64,000 nt of DNA, taken from Anaerococcus tetradius ATCC 35098. Lineage in GTDB: Bacteria > Bacillota > Clostridia > Tissierellales > Peptoniphilaceae. The notes beneath the pieces are model-generated. The model did no database searches. It worked only from the letters and a program-made list of their open reading frames with translations, and was not told the DNA's origin. The translations under genes were made by a program, and so were the position numbers. The DNA lies in contig NZ_GG666297.1 of NCBI RefSeq assembly GCF_000159095.1, positions 230,355-294,354 of the forward strand, given 5' to 3'. Shown piece after piece: positions 26,292-35,609 of the stretch; within the stretch, counting starts at the first letter, position 1; every line of letters begins with the position of its first letter.

Positions 26292-27763
26292 AAAAGAAAC
26301 AATTTGGAATCTTGGCAATATTCTTGGCCTTTTTATTACTAGTACCAGGCAAAATATTTGCTGATGAAAAAATAGTAGATGACAATGTGATTGACCTTGG
26401 AACTAGTGCAGACTTTCCACCATATGAATACTATGAAGGAAAAAATATAGTAGGAATCGACCCAGATATAGTAAAAGCTATCGGAAAAGAATTAGGCATA
26501 GAAGTTAAGCTTCACGATATGGATTTTAACAATATCATAGCAAGTATCCAATCAGGCAAGCTTGACGGAGGAGCTTCTGGTTTTACTGTAACTGAAGAAA
26601 GAAAAAAATCAGTAAACTTTACAGAGCCTTTTGCAAAGACCAGCCAAATTATAATCAAGAGAAAGGCTGACGATATTAAATCAGTAGACGACCTTAAAAA
26701 GGGCAAAAAAATAGGTACCCAATTAGGAACTATAGGAGATACCCTAGCCAAAGGCGATTTTGGTGAGGAAAATGTCAACTCCTTTAACAAATTCCCTGAT
26801 GCTATAATCTCTCTTCAAACTAAGAAGATAGACGCAATTATAATTGATAAGGAAAGTGCAAAAAGGTTTATAGCTGCTAACAAGGATCTTGAAATTGTCA
26901 ATACCCCATACATGGAAGAAGAATACGCCATAGCAATAAGCAAGAACAATCCACTTCTACTTAAAAAAATGAACGAAGCGATAGAAAAACTTAAAGCCAA
27001 TGGAGAAATTGATAAAATCATGGCAAAATACCAAGGAAAAGACGATGCAGAAGAATCCAAGGGTCTTGTAGGAAGGTTTAAATCAACAATAATTGACAAT
27101 GGATCCTACAAATACCTCCTAGATGGACTAAAGACAACAGTTATTGTAACCGTATCATCCCTTATAATCTCATTTATCCTAGGACTTATCATAGCCCTAG
27201 TAAGGTCAGCAAAAATAGATATGGCAGACGAGCTAAGTGGATTGCCAAAATTCATTCTCCTAGCCCTTGATAAAATTCTTGGACTATTTGTAACAATAAT
27301 ACGTGGAACCCCTACAACTATCCAACTTTTGATAATGTTTAACGTAATACTTGCAAACCTCGATAACCTAGTCCTAGTTGCAATCATCTCCTTCGCCCTA
27401 AACTCATCAGCCTACATGGCAGAGCTCTTTAGGGGTGGAATCAACTCAGTAAACAAGGGTGAAAAAGAAGCTGCAAGAAGCTTAGGCCTATCAAACTTCC
27501 AAACTATGAAAAAAGTAGTAATGCCACAAGCTATCAAAAACTCCCTCCCAGCCCTAGGTAACGAAGTAATAACCCTCTTTAAGGAAACATCAATATCAGG
27601 CTTTATAGGCCTTGCAGACCTAACAAGGGGAGCATCAATAGTAATAAGTCAAACCTTCGATGCCGCAACTGCATACTTTTCAGCAGCTATAATTTACTTA
27701 ATAATAGTAATGTTAATGGAAAAGATTTTTAAACAACTAGAGAAAGGATACCTATATGCTTAA
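26288..27763 (+). CDS. amino-acid ABC transporter: substrate-binding protein fused to permease
   Basis: 491 residues. A signal peptide or anchor (1-25) is followed by a periplasmic-type binding domain (about 36-250, [40 protein letters not shown]). A permease with about five helices follows (about 265-488), carrying the ATPase-contact EAA loop [19 protein letters not shown]. Fusion of binding protein and permease is common in Firmicute polar amino-acid transporters. The T-box operon context suggests arginine or another basic amino acid. Overlaps argH by four bases and the ATPase gene by eight. Confidence 0.92.
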   Translation: MKKKQFGILAIFLAFLLLVPGKIFADEKIVDDNVIDLGTSADFPPYEYYEGKNIVGIDPDIVKAIGKELGIEVKLHDMDFNNIIASIQSGKLDGGASGFTVTEERKKSVNFTEPFAKTSQIIIKRKADDIKSVDDLKKGKKIGTQLGTIGDTLAKGDFGEENVNSFNKFPDAIISLQTKKIDAIIIDKESAKRFIAANKDLEIVNTPYMEEEYAIAISKNNPLLLKKMNEAIEKLKANGEIDKIMAKYQGKDDAEESKGLVGRFKSTIIDNGSYKYLLDGLKTTVIVTVSSLIISFILGLIIALVRSAKIDMADELSGLPKFILLALDKILGLFVTIIRGTPTTIQLLIMFNVILANLDNLVLVAIISFALNSSAYMAELFRGGINSVNKGEKEAARSLGLSNFQTMKKVVMPQAIKNSLPALGNEVITLFKETSISGFIGLADLTRGASIVISQTFDAATAYFSAAIIYLIIVMLMEKIFKQLEKGYLYA

Positions 27764-28481
27764 AGTAAAAAATGTAAAAAAATCATTTGACAATCTCAAA
27801 GTCCTAAACGGCATCGACCTTGATGTCGAAAAAAAGGACGTAATCTCAATAATAGGCCCATCAGGATCTGGTAAATCTACCTTCCTTCGTTGCCTAAACC
27901 TCTTAGAAAAACCTGACTCAGGAGATATCATATTCGAAGATAAAAAAATCAACGATGAAAATGTAGATATCAACAAACTAAGAGAAGAAATAGGCATGGT
28001 ATTTCAAAACTTTAACCTCTTTTCTAATATGTCTATCATTGACAACCTAACCCTCGCTCCTGTAATGAGAGGGAAAATGAACAAAAAAGAAGCAGAAGAT
28101 GAGGCTTTGAAATTACTAGAAAGAATAGGCCTTGCCAGCAAAAAAGACGTCTATCCAGTAAGCCTATCAGGTGGACAAAAACAAAGGGTTGCAATAGCAA
28201 GGTCCCTTATGATGAAACCAAAACTAATGCTTTTCGATGAACCAACCAGCGCCCTCGACCCAGAAATGGTAGGAGGAGTATTGGAACTTATGAAAGAGTT
28301 AGCCAATGACGGAATGACCATGGTAGTAGTAAGCCACGAAATGGGCTTTGCAAGAGAAGTATCCAACAAGGTAATCTTTATGGATAAGGGAGAAGTAGTC
28401 GAAAGGTCAACAAACCCTGAAGAATTCTTCAAAAATCCAAAAGAAGAAAGAAGCAAACAATTTTTGTCCATGGTTTTATAA
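27756..28481 (+). CDS. amino-acid ABC transporter ATP-binding protein
   Basis: 241 residues. Walker [10 protein letters not shown] (about 33-41), signature [15 protein letters not shown], Walker [15 protein letters not shown] and switch histidine VVSHEMGF. It belongs to the GlnQ/ArtP subgroup that powers polar amino-acid uptake. Last gene of the arginine T-box operon, overlapping the fused binding protein/permease; its gene ends directly before the tRNA-Leu promoter. Confidence 0.95.
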   Translation: MLKVKNVKKSFDNLKVLNGIDLDVEKKDVISIIGPSGSGKSTFLRCLNLLEKPDSGDIIFEDKKINDENVDINKLREEIGMVFQNFNLFSNMSIIDNLTLAPVMRGKMNKKEAEDEALKLLERIGLASKKDVYPVSLSGGQKQRVAIARSLMMKPKLMLFDEPTSALDPEMVGGVLELMKELANDGMTMVVVSHEMGFAREVSNKVIFMDKGEVVERSTNPEEFFKNPKEERSKQFLSMVL

Positions 28482-28487
28482 AAAAAT

Positions 28488-28516
28488 TTGACAAAGATAA
28501 AAAATAAGTGTATTAT
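28488..28516 (+). promoter_or_regulatory. promoter of tRNA-Leu
   Basis: TTGACA (28488-28493), 17 bp, TATTAT (28511-28516), 17 bp before the mature tRNA 5' end. Confidence 0.8.
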
Positions 28517-28533
28517 GTAAAGGTAATACACGA

Positions 28534-28624
28534 GCGGGATTGGCGGAATTGGCAGACGCGCAAGACTAAGGATCTTGTGACCGATTTTAAGGTCGTGGAA
28601 GTTCAAGTCTTCTATCCCGCACCA
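28534..28624 (+). tRNA. tRNA-Leu, anticodon AAG
   Basis: Acceptor stem GCGGGAT/ATCCCGC, long variable arm typical of leucine tRNA (tgaccgattttaaggtcgt), T arm with GTTCAAGTC, and an encoded CCA (28622-28624). The anticodon stem CAAGA/TCTTG encloses the loop CTAAGGA, so the anticodon is AAG (reads CUU). An unmodified or inosine A34 in a leucine tRNA is uncommon in bacteria, where GAG is usual. Confidence 0.92.
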
Positions 28625-28631
28625 AGATTTT

Positions 28632-28668
28632 AAAAGAAACGTCGAGAAATTAGCGTTTCTTTTTTTTA
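28632..28668 (+). terminator. terminator of tRNA-Leu
   Basis: AAAAGAAACG (28632-28641) pairs with CGTTTCTTTT (28654-28663), followed by Ts. Confidence 0.85.
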
Positions 28669-28768
28669 GGAAATTGTGCTGGGAAAGTATCATTTACTTT
28701 AACCAGTGCTATTTATTATACAGAAATTTTTAGCACTGAGATTATTTAGTTTCCCAGTGCTTTATTTA

Positions 28769-29401
28769 CTAGTTATTAGCTGATGGATGAACGTAGTATT
28801 CATCTGATATTTCTTTGAGGTTTTCTTCTTGAAATTTTTCAAAATTAATTTTATCTGCTTCTTCTTGACTAATATAAATATGCATCATTTCTGATTTTGA
28901 ATCTTTGCCATATTTATCAGTAAATGTTGAAGTTGCATTTAAGACAAAGTAATTGAATTTAATATTGTTTTCTTTCATGAGTTTTAACGCGTTTATTGTT
29001 TTTATGTTTTGTTGTTTGATTGCTGAGTTTATGTCCCATACGGTATTTGGATCAACATAAGTATTGAGTGTTACTTGCCTTATGCTACCATCTTCAGATT
29101 TGTCAATTTTTTGAGATTCAAATTGTTCTCCACCCACTCTTTTTAGGATATTTTCAATTTTTTGCTCATCAGTCATATCGCTCGTTATAGCATATTCTTC
29201 TTTTTTTTCTTCTTTCTCTTCTTTCTTTGGTTCTTCTTTCTTTACCTCTTCTTGCTTTTCTTCTACCTTCGCTGGTTGTGAATTATTTTTTTTATCCTTG
29301 TCCTTTGGACCGAATATCGCTCCTATTACGATTAGTGCGGCTATAACTATAAACCATTTTCTTTTGTAGATAGGTTTCTTCTCTACATTACTATTTTTCA
29401 T
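28769..29401 (-). CDS. membrane-anchored protein with K/E-rich stalk, unknown function
   Basis: 210 residues. A short basic N-terminus, one membrane helix (WFIVIAALIVIGAIFG, about 16-31), a low-complexity K/E stalk (about 35-70) and a compact C-terminal domain (about 71-210) predicted to lie outside the cell. There is no lipobox. I do not recognise the C-terminal domain. Shine-Dalgarno AAGGAGGAA precedes the ATG. It lies alone between tRNA-Leu and a toxin-antitoxin pair, a small accessory-looking patch. Confidence 0.6.
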   Translation of the reverse strand: MKNSNVEKKPIYKRKWFIVIAALIVIGAIFGPKDKDKKNNSQPAKVEEKQEEVKKEEPKKEEKEEKKEEYAITSDMTDEQKIENILKRVGGEQFESQKIDKSEDGSIRQVTLNTYVDPNTVWDINSAIKQQNIKTINALKLMKENNIKFNYFVLNATSTFTDKYGKDSKSEMMHIYISQEEADKINFEKFQEENLKEISDEYYVHPSANN

Positions 29402-29919
29402 AAATTCCTCCTTAATTTTTATATAAAGCCTCTCGGCTATATATCGATATTTTTTATCTCTCTGATTATTTCTTAAATATTTACAGAAAATTTTCTTTTA
29501 TATAGGTTATTGGTAAAAATATTATCAAAAGCTTGATAATTATGGTGTTTTTATCTCGTTTTGCCTTGCTAATATATATTTTAACTAAAGATAAAAGAAT
29601 TTCGCCTATATTTATAATAGGTAAATATTCTAATAGAAGTTATATAATTCATTTAACTTCATCTTCAAATATAAAACGATTCCTACAGTTTTCGTAAATA
29701 TCCAAAAGAAAACAATAGTAATAACTTCACTAAATTTATTATAACACATTTTCTAAGAATAAAAAAAGGATTTCACTTCCCTTTATTTACTTCCCTAATA
29801 CTACGAGCATGTAATTTAGTATTATAGTAAAAGAAAATTTCAAATATACTTATAACTAATACTATTCTCTAGATTTATCACATACATGTAGTACAATGTA
29901 AACAAACGAGGAGGGTTTT
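29402..29919. other. gene-free AT-rich region before a toxin-antitoxin operon
   Basis: No credible ORF on either strand. Near the right end an inverted repeat TACAT-N8-ATGTA (about 29882-29899) overlaps a probable -10 (TACAAT), a plausible operator for the antitoxin. Nothing else recognisable. Confidence 0.5.
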
Positions 29920-30147
29920 ATGAGTGTAGTTTCATTAAGATTAAATGAAGAAGAGAATAAGCTTTTTAGAACTTATTCCAAGCATACTGGGAAAAGTCTA
30001 TCTGAATTATTCAAAACTGCTTTAACTCAACAAATTGAAGATGAACTAGATTATTCAAGTGGAATAAAGGCCTTGGAGGAGTTTAATAAAAATCCTAAGA
30101 CTTACAGTATTGATGATTTAATTTCGGAACTTGAAAATGACTTATAG
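29920..30147 (+). CDS. RelB-like antitoxin (DUF6290-type ribbon-helix-helix)
   Basis: 75 residues. The N-terminal VVSLRLNEEENKLFRTYSK ribbon followed by SLSELFKTALTQQIEDELD helices is the ribbon-helix-helix pattern of RelB/DinJ-like antitoxins. The acidic C-terminus (SIDDLISELENDL) would wrap the toxin. Strong RBS (gaggaggg). Overlaps the toxin start, the usual coupling in type II modules. Confidence 0.85.
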   Translation: MSVVSLRLNEEENKLFRTYSKHTGKSLSELFKTALTQQIEDELDYSSGIKALEEFNKNPKTYSIDDLISELENDL

Positions 30148-30403
30148 GCTTTTGATTTCTGATGATGTAAGAAAAAAAATTAAGAAGATGGATAAGTATT
30201 TAGGCCTTATTTTAGCTAAAGATATGAAGGCTAAATTAGACGGACTTGAAAATCCCAGAAGTATAGGCAAGGCTCTTCTTGGTCAATATAAGGGACTTTG
30301 GAGATATAGAATAGGTAATTATAGGGTGATTTGCGACATAAGGGATGATGAACTTATTGTTTTAGCGATTGATATTGGACACAGAAAAGAGATTTACAAG
30401 TAG
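30137..30403 (+). CDS. RelE/ParE-family toxin
   Basis: About 88 residues from the ATG at 30137, chosen over an in-frame TTG at 30131. The RelE fold order is visible: YRLLISDDVRKKIKKMDKY, helices, then GLWRYRIGNYRVICDIRDDE, LIVLAIDIGHRKEIY. The R-x-G-x-Y-R-V motif and H-R-x-x-I-Y end fit ribosome-dependent mRNA interferases. Paired with the upstream antitoxin. Confidence 0.87.
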   Translation: MTYRLLISDDVRKKIKKMDKYLGLILAKDMKAKLDGLENPRSIGKALLGQYKGLWRYRIGNYRVICDIRDDELIVLAIDIGHRKEIYK

Positions 30404-30479
30404 GGCAATATGCAGTTTTTTTTATAGAGTAAAAAGTAATTCTTTTAAAAAATAAGGGGAGATATAAATATTAACAGAC

Positions 30480-30508
30480 AATCGTACTTTTTTGGTGCGA
30501 TTTTTTTT
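30480..30508 (+). terminator. terminator after the toxin-antitoxin operon
   Basis: AATCGTAC (30480-30487) pairs with GTGCGATT (30495-30502), one G-U pair, followed by a T run. Confidence 0.75.
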
Positions 30509-30600
30509 GATATTTTATATTTACATTTTGTTTTTTATAATATTTATAATTTCTCAATACTAATAAGCCTTACTTATGATATAATTAATTAGAGGTATAT

Positions 30601-31437
30601 ATGGAAAGAAAATGTTATGCTAAGGTTAATCTTAGTCTGGATTCTCTTTACAAAAGAGAAGACGGTTATCACGAGATTGATAGCCTCATGACTAGGATTA
30701 GTCTTTATGATAAGTTAATAATAAATAAGAATAAGGAAAAGAAGTTTTCCTACAAGTCGAATATCGAAGGAATTTGTCCCTTGGAGGAGAATTTAATCTA
30801 CAAGGCTTGGGCTCTCCTAAAGGATAGGGTTGATGATAATGGAGTTGATGTAACTCTAATTAAAAATATTCCCCTTGCAGCAGGTCTTGCAGGGGGCTCT
30901 ACTGATGCGGCTGAGATGATCAAGGCCTTAAATGAGCTTTGGGATTTGGGCCTATCACAAAAGGAAATGATGGCTTATGGCAAGAGTCTTGGAGCCGACC
31001 TTCCCTTCTTTTTTATAGAAGAAAACGCTAGGGCTCAGGGCATTGGCGAGATTCTTACTCCCTTTACGAATAAGCTTAATATGAAGCTTCTTTTAGTAAA
31101 TGATGGTACAGAAATATCTTCTGCCTTTGTCTATAAAAGGATGGCAGATTATGGAGTTATCGATAACGATAGGCTTGTATCCAAGCTTAGTAAGGGCGAT
31201 GCTTCTGCTATTAAAGATTTTAGAAATGTGATGGAAGATGTTATTTTTGATGCCTTCCCACATTTGAAGGAGATTTGTGGAAAGTTAAGAGAACTTGGGG
31301 CGGAAAATGCCTTGGTAAGTGGGTCTGGGGCTAGTATTTTTGGAGTATTTACTGACGATGACCTCCTTGATAGGGCCTATGAAGAAATAAAAGATGACTA
31401 CAAGACCGTCCTTAAAGTGGAGCTAGTAGATGACTAG
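30601..31437 (+). CDS. ispE: 4-diphosphocytidyl-2-C-methyl-D-erythritol kinase
   Basis: 278 residues, GHMP kinase. The ATP loop is PLAAGLAGGSTDAAEMIKAL (about 91-110); the N-terminus CYAKVNLSLDSLYKREDGYH and GADLPFF match IspE. It phosphorylates CDP-methylerythritol in the MEP isoprenoid pathway, which feeds quinone tails such as the one built by the HepT-like enzyme at 15516. The 3' end overlaps murI by eight bases. Confidence 0.95.
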   Translation: MERKCYAKVNLSLDSLYKREDGYHEIDSLMTRISLYDKLIINKNKEKKFSYKSNIEGICPLEENLIYKAWALLKDRVDDNGVDVTLIKNIPLAAGLAGGSTDAAEMIKALNELWDLGLSQKEMMAYGKSLGADLPFFFIEENARAQGIGEILTPFTNKLNMKLLLVNDGTEISSAFVYKRMADYGVIDNDRLVSKLSKGDASAIKDFRNVMEDVIFDAFPHLKEICGKLRELGAENALVSGSGASIFGVFTDDDLLDRAYEEIKDDYKTVLKVELVDD

Positions 31438-32182
31438 GATTGGAGTGTTTGACTCAGGCCTAGGTGGCTTAACCGTCCTAAGAGAGCTTTCTAAGACTAA
31501 CAAGGCCCAATATTTTTACTTTGGCGATACTTTAAGAGTTCCTTATGGGGGAAGGAGTAGAGAAGAGCTTATTGGCTTTGCTTGTGATATAGTGGATTTT
31601 TTGGAAAAATTTGATATCGACTATTATGTCATAGCCTGCAATACTCTTTCTGTTACTGCTAAGGATTTTCTGGTTGATAAGTACAAGAAGAAATTTATTC
31701 CCATCACCCAAATGGGACTTAGGGCAAGCGAGACTTATGGGGGGTCTTTCCTAGTTCTAGGGACAAAGACAACTATAAATAGTCATTTTTATAAAAATAA
31801 TTTGGAAAAGATTCCTGGAAATATTGTCTATGAGAAGGCAGCTACTAAGCTTGTAGATTTCATAGAAAGTGGGAATATGGCTTCAAGTGAATTAGAGACT
31901 TACATAGATTCATATATTTCTCTTGCTAATGAGAAAGAAATTGCCAACATAATCCTTGCCTGCACTCATTATCCAATAATAAAATCCAAAATTGAAAATA
32001 GATTGACTTACAAGGCAAATATCATTGATCCAGCGATTTTTGCTGCTGACTATCTTAGAAGCGATGAGGATAATTTGGATATAAATATTTTTATGACCAA
32101 GAAGACCTTGGCGACAGAGACTTTGATTCCACAACTTATAGATGGATCCTATAAGCTAACTTATCTTGAGGAGTTTTTATGA
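31430..32182 (+). CDS. murI: glutamate racemase
   Basis: 250 residues. Both catalytic cysteines are visible: ACNTLSVTA (about 68-76) and LACTHYPI (about 181-188); the start GVFDSGLGGLTVLREL is diagnostic. It supplies D-glutamate for peptidoglycan. Overlaps ispE and ppx, so the four genes ispE-murI-ppx-ppk form one operon. Confidence 0.96.
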   Translation: MTRIGVFDSGLGGLTVLRELSKTNKAQYFYFGDTLRVPYGGRSREELIGFACDIVDFLEKFDIDYYVIACNTLSVTAKDFLVDKYKKKFIPITQMGLRASETYGGSFLVLGTKTTINSHFYKNNLEKIPGNIVYEKAATKLVDFIESGNMASSELETYIDSYISLANEKEIANIILACTHYPIIKSKIENRLTYKANIIDPAIFAADYLRSDEDNLDINIFMTKKTLATETLIPQLIDGSYKLTYLEEFL

Positions 32183-33084
32183 TTTTTGCAATAATGGATA
32201 TAGGAAGTAACACAATTAGGTTGTCAGTTTACAAGCAAGTAGTAGATAAGGCTATTCATCTTTTCAGTGAAAAGGAGCAAGCTTCTCTGAGAAATTATGT
32301 AAAAAAGGGTCAATTAACAGAAAAAGGCATAGATAGGCTTATTTCTACCTTGAGGAAGTTTAAGTCTATTATTACGAATTTCGATGATATTGATAGCATC
32401 CATCCTTTTGCGACAGCTACCATAAGAGATGTCGCCAATAGATCAGAAATTCTTAGGAGGGTAAAGGATGAACTAGACCTTGATATAGAAATTCTTTCAG
32501 GAGAAGATGAGGCGAGGTTGTCTTTTCTTGGAGCTAGTAAGTCCGTCGATGTAAGCGAAGGAGTCCTAACAGATATAGGAGGTGGCTCATCCGAGGTCGT
32601 TATTATTGATCAAGCTAAGGTCATCAAGACTGTATCCTTGGCCATAGGCTCTCTTTCTGCCTTTAATGATTTCGTAAATGGCTTATTTACCAATAAAAAA
32701 GAAAAAAAGGCTATTGATAGGGAAGTTAAGCTTTTGCTTGGAGAAAACAAGATGTATAGGGAGGAGCAATCAGTCCTTTGCGCTGTTGGAGGTTCTGCGA
32801 GGGCTTCTCTAATTTTTTATAATGAGTTTTATAATCTATCTGCCTATAATTCAACCATGAATGCCAAGAAATTTGATAAGATGCTAAAGGAGATTCTCCT
32901 CATGCCTGAAAGAGAAATCCTAGATAAGATTCTTGAAGTTAAGGCGGACAGGGTTCATACCTTGATTCCGGGTATGGTAATACTAAATAGACTAGCAAAA
33001 TATTTTTATGTAAGTGAAATAAATATCAGCCAAACAGGCGTTAGGGAAGGGTACGTATATAGCAAGTTATTAGAAAGGAAATAA
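32179..33084 (+). CDS. ppx: Ppx/GppA-family exopolyphosphatase
   Basis: 301 residues, actin-like ATPase fold. The phosphate loops are IMDIGSNTIRLSVYK (about 4-18) and LTDIGGGSSEVVII (about 130-143). The length is that of short single-module Ppx proteins without the C-terminal HD part. It hydrolyses polyphosphate (or pppGpp) from the end. The neighbour ppk, one base downstream, makes the polymer, so this is a polyphosphate-turnover pair. Confidence 0.9.
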   Translation: MIFAIMDIGSNTIRLSVYKQVVDKAIHLFSEKEQASLRNYVKKGQLTEKGIDRLISTLRKFKSIITNFDDIDSIHPFATATIRDVANRSEILRRVKDELDLDIEILSGEDEARLSFLGASKSVDVSEGVLTDIGGGSSEVVIIDQAKVIKTVSLAIGSLSAFNDFVNGLFTNKKEKKAIDREVKLLLGENKMYREEQSVLCAVGGSARASLIFYNEFYNLSAYNSTMNAKKFDKMLKEILLMPEREILDKILEVKADRVHTLIPGMVILNRLAKYFYVSEINISQTGVREGYVYSKLLERK

Positions 33085-33085
33085 T

Positions 33086-35284
33086 ATGAACGACGTATCT
33101 TTTACACAAAATAGGGAATTGTCCTGGCTTAAATTTAACGACAGAGTTCTTGAAGAGGCGGCGGATAAGTCTGTGCCCCTCCTAGAAAGATTGAAGTTTC
33201 TGTCAATTTTCGATACTAATCTTGAAGAGTTTTTCATGGTTAGGGTTGGCTCTCTTACAGACTTATCCAAACTTTCCAAAAAGGCCATTGACTCTAAGTC
33301 AAACCTTACACCAAAAGAGCAGCTAGATAAAATTCTAGCCTATTTGCCAAAATCTTACTCTAGAAAAGATGAAGTGTATTTCGATATCCTAGAGGATATG
33401 AAAAAAGCAGGTCTTTTTATATCGAAGCTTTCGGATCTAGATGAGAAAGATAGATTGGCTTGCAAGAATTATTTCGATACTAAAATCGAACCAATCCTAA
33501 ATTTCCAACTAATTGATAGGACCCATCCTTTCCCTAGACTCCCCAACTTGTCCATAGTTATAATCTTTGACTTAGTTTCTCAAGAAAAAAAGAAAAAAGA
33601 AAAAATTGGCATAATCTACTTGCCAGATAGGATAGACAGGTATTTAAAGCTAGCTGACAATCATTTTGTCTTGATTGAAGATATAATAGAAGTATTTGCC
33701 TATAATTTATTTTACAAGTACCAAATAGAAAGGTCCTATGCTATATCCCTCACAAGAAATGCGGATATCAACTACAATGACGATGATTATGAAGTTGACC
33801 AAGACTTTAGGGACTATATGAAAGGAAAACTAAAGAAGAGAAAGAGGCTTCAACCTGTTAGGGTCGAAGTCGATAGACCCCTTTCTGAAACCTCCCTAAA
33901 ATTCTTGACCAAGCAATTTAATTTAAGCAAGGAATCAATCTTTGTAACCAAGTCCTTGATTCAGTCTGATTTTATATATGATTTGATAAAGGACCTCCCG
34001 GAAAGCTTTAGAAGGGAAAACTCCTACGAGGAATTTTCTCCTCAAGAATCTATCTATATTGACGAAAAAGAATCCATTATTAAACAAATAGAAAAATCCG
34101 ACAAGCTCCTATCCTTTCCTTATGAGTCCATGGATCCACTTATTAGACTCCTAGATGAAGCAAGTAATGATCCTGATGTTATATCTATTAAGATTACCCT
34201 TTATAGGATAGCCAAGGAAAGCGAAATCGCCAAGGCCTTGATTAGGGCAAGTGAAAATGGGAAGGATGTCATAGTCTTAATGGAGCTTAGGGCAAGATTT
34301 GATGAAGATAATAATATCCTTTGGTCTTCAAGGCTTGAAAAAGCTGGATGTAATGTTGTATATGGTTTCGAAAACCACAAGACCCACTCTAAGGTCTGTC
34401 TAATAACAAGGGTTGATAAGAATGAGGAAATTTCCTATATCAGCCAAATAGCCACAGGCAACTACAACGAAAAAACTGCCAAGCTTTATACAGACTTCTC
34501 CTTAATGACCTCCAACAGGCAAATAGGAACTGACGCCAAGGAAATTTTCGATAATATCCTAATAGGCAATCTAGATGGAGATTACAAACATCTCTTGGTA
34601 AGCCCGAAATCTATGCAAGAAGGTCTTGATAAGCTTATAGATGAGCAAATAAAGGCCCAAAAGAAGGATGGAAATGGTTATATAAGGCTAAAGATGAATT
34701 CGATTTCTGATAGGAAGTTGATAGATAAATTATCTCATGCGAGCAAGAAAAATGTCAAAATTGATATGATGGTTAGGGGGATCACTTGCCTTCTTCCTGG
34801 TATAAAGGAAAGAACTGAAAATATAGAAATTTATCAGATAGTAGGAAGATTTCTAGAACATCACAGGATTTATCAATTTGGCAAGGGGGAAGATGCCAAA
34901 GTCTACATCTCATCTGCTGATTTTATGACTAGAAATATTAGAAACAGGATGGAAGTAGCTGTTCCTATCTACGCCCCAGCCATAAAAAAACGCATAATCG
35001 ACTTTCTAGACCTTATGTTTGCCGATGATGTAAAAATCAGAAGGCTTAGACCTGATGGTGACTATGAGAGAGTAGAAAATAAGAAAAAGCTCATAGCCCA
35101 AGAAAGGCTAATAGAACTAGCTAAGCAAAGAAGCAAAAAAAAGGCTTTACTCCTTGAAAAACAAATAGAAGAAAGACCTAGACCTAAGGCTATCAGTCAA
35201 AAGAAAGATATAGAAAGTCATACAAACAAAGAAAAAACCAAGGGCCAAAAGCTTAAAGATTTTTTCAAAAATTTATTCAAATAA
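33086..35284 (+). CDS. ppk1: polyphosphate kinase 1
   Basis: 732 residues with the four PPK1 domains. The N-terminal helical domain opens NRELSWLKFNDRVLEEA. The catalytic phospholipase-D-like domains have the phosphohistidine in HKTHSKVCL (about 431-440) and the second histidine in LEHHRIYQFGKG (about 590-600). The K/R-rich tail (about 665-732) is longer than in E. coli. Membrane-associated, it makes polyphosphate from ATP reversibly. Followed by a terminator. Confidence 0.95.
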   Translation: MNDVSFTQNRELSWLKFNDRVLEEAADKSVPLLERLKFLSIFDTNLEEFFMVRVGSLTDLSKLSKKAIDSKSNLTPKEQLDKILAYLPKSYSRKDEVYFDILEDMKKAGLFISKLSDLDEKDRLACKNYFDTKIEPILNFQLIDRTHPFPRLPNLSIVIIFDLVSQEKKKKEKIGIIYLPDRIDRYLKLADNHFVLIEDIIEVFAYNLFYKYQIERSYAISLTRNADINYNDDDYEVDQDFRDYMKGKLKKRKRLQPVRVEVDRPLSETSLKFLTKQFNLSKESIFVTKSLIQSDFIYDLIKDLPESFRRENSYEEFSPQESIYIDEKESIIKQIEKSDKLLSFPYESMDPLIRLLDEASNDPDVISIKITLYRIAKESEIAKALIRASENGKDVIVLMELRARFDEDNNILWSSRLEKAGCNVVYGFENHKTHSKVCLITRVDKNEEISYISQIATGNYNEKTAKLYTDFSLMTSNRQIGTDAKEIFDNILIGNLDGDYKHLLVSPKSMQEGLDKLIDEQIKAQKKDGNGYIRLKMNSISDRKLIDKLSHASKKNVKIDMMVRGITCLLPGIKERTENIEIYQIVGRFLEHHRIYQFGKGEDAKVYISSADFMTRNIRNRMEVAVPIYAPAIKKRIIDFLDLMFADDVKIRRLRPDGDYERVENKKKLIAQERLIELAKQRSKKKALLLEKQIEERPRPKAISQKKDIESHTNKEKTKGQKLKDFFKNLFK

Positions 35285-35287
35285 GAT

Positions 35288-35326
35288 AAAAAGTTAGTAG
35301 GGTAAGTTTGCTTTACTAACTTTTTT
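35288..35326 (+). terminator. terminator of ispE-murI-ppx-ppk
   Basis: AAAAAGTTAGTA pairs with TACTAACTTTTT, ending in a T run. The rest of 35327-35609 is AT-rich with an extended -10 (TGTTATAAT near 35474-35482) that likely drives the carboxypeptidase gene. Confidence 0.8.
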
Positions 35327-35609
35327 AGTGAAAACTATTTGCTGGTTGTTTAGCGAGAAATCCCTCCTATCTAATAAAATAAGTCGTTTATTAATTGAAA
35401 GAAAAAATTTTGGTGAAAACTTATCAAAATCTTTGAAAATACTTAAAATTGCCCTATTATTTTTTTCATATCCGTGTTATAATAAATATAAGAATTTAGT
35501 AATCTAAAGTAAACTTGATAGATTGAAATATATCTGTTAATTTTGCAAAGGATTGCTTATCCCAGTAGATTTTACAAGACAAATATATTGAAATAAATAG
35601 AGGAAGGTT

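Noticed and set aside
29402-29919. Possible small RNA or CRISPR-like repeats in the gene-free stretch
   Set aside because: No regularly spaced repeats, no promoter-terminator pair. No CRISPR array was seen anywhere in the window.
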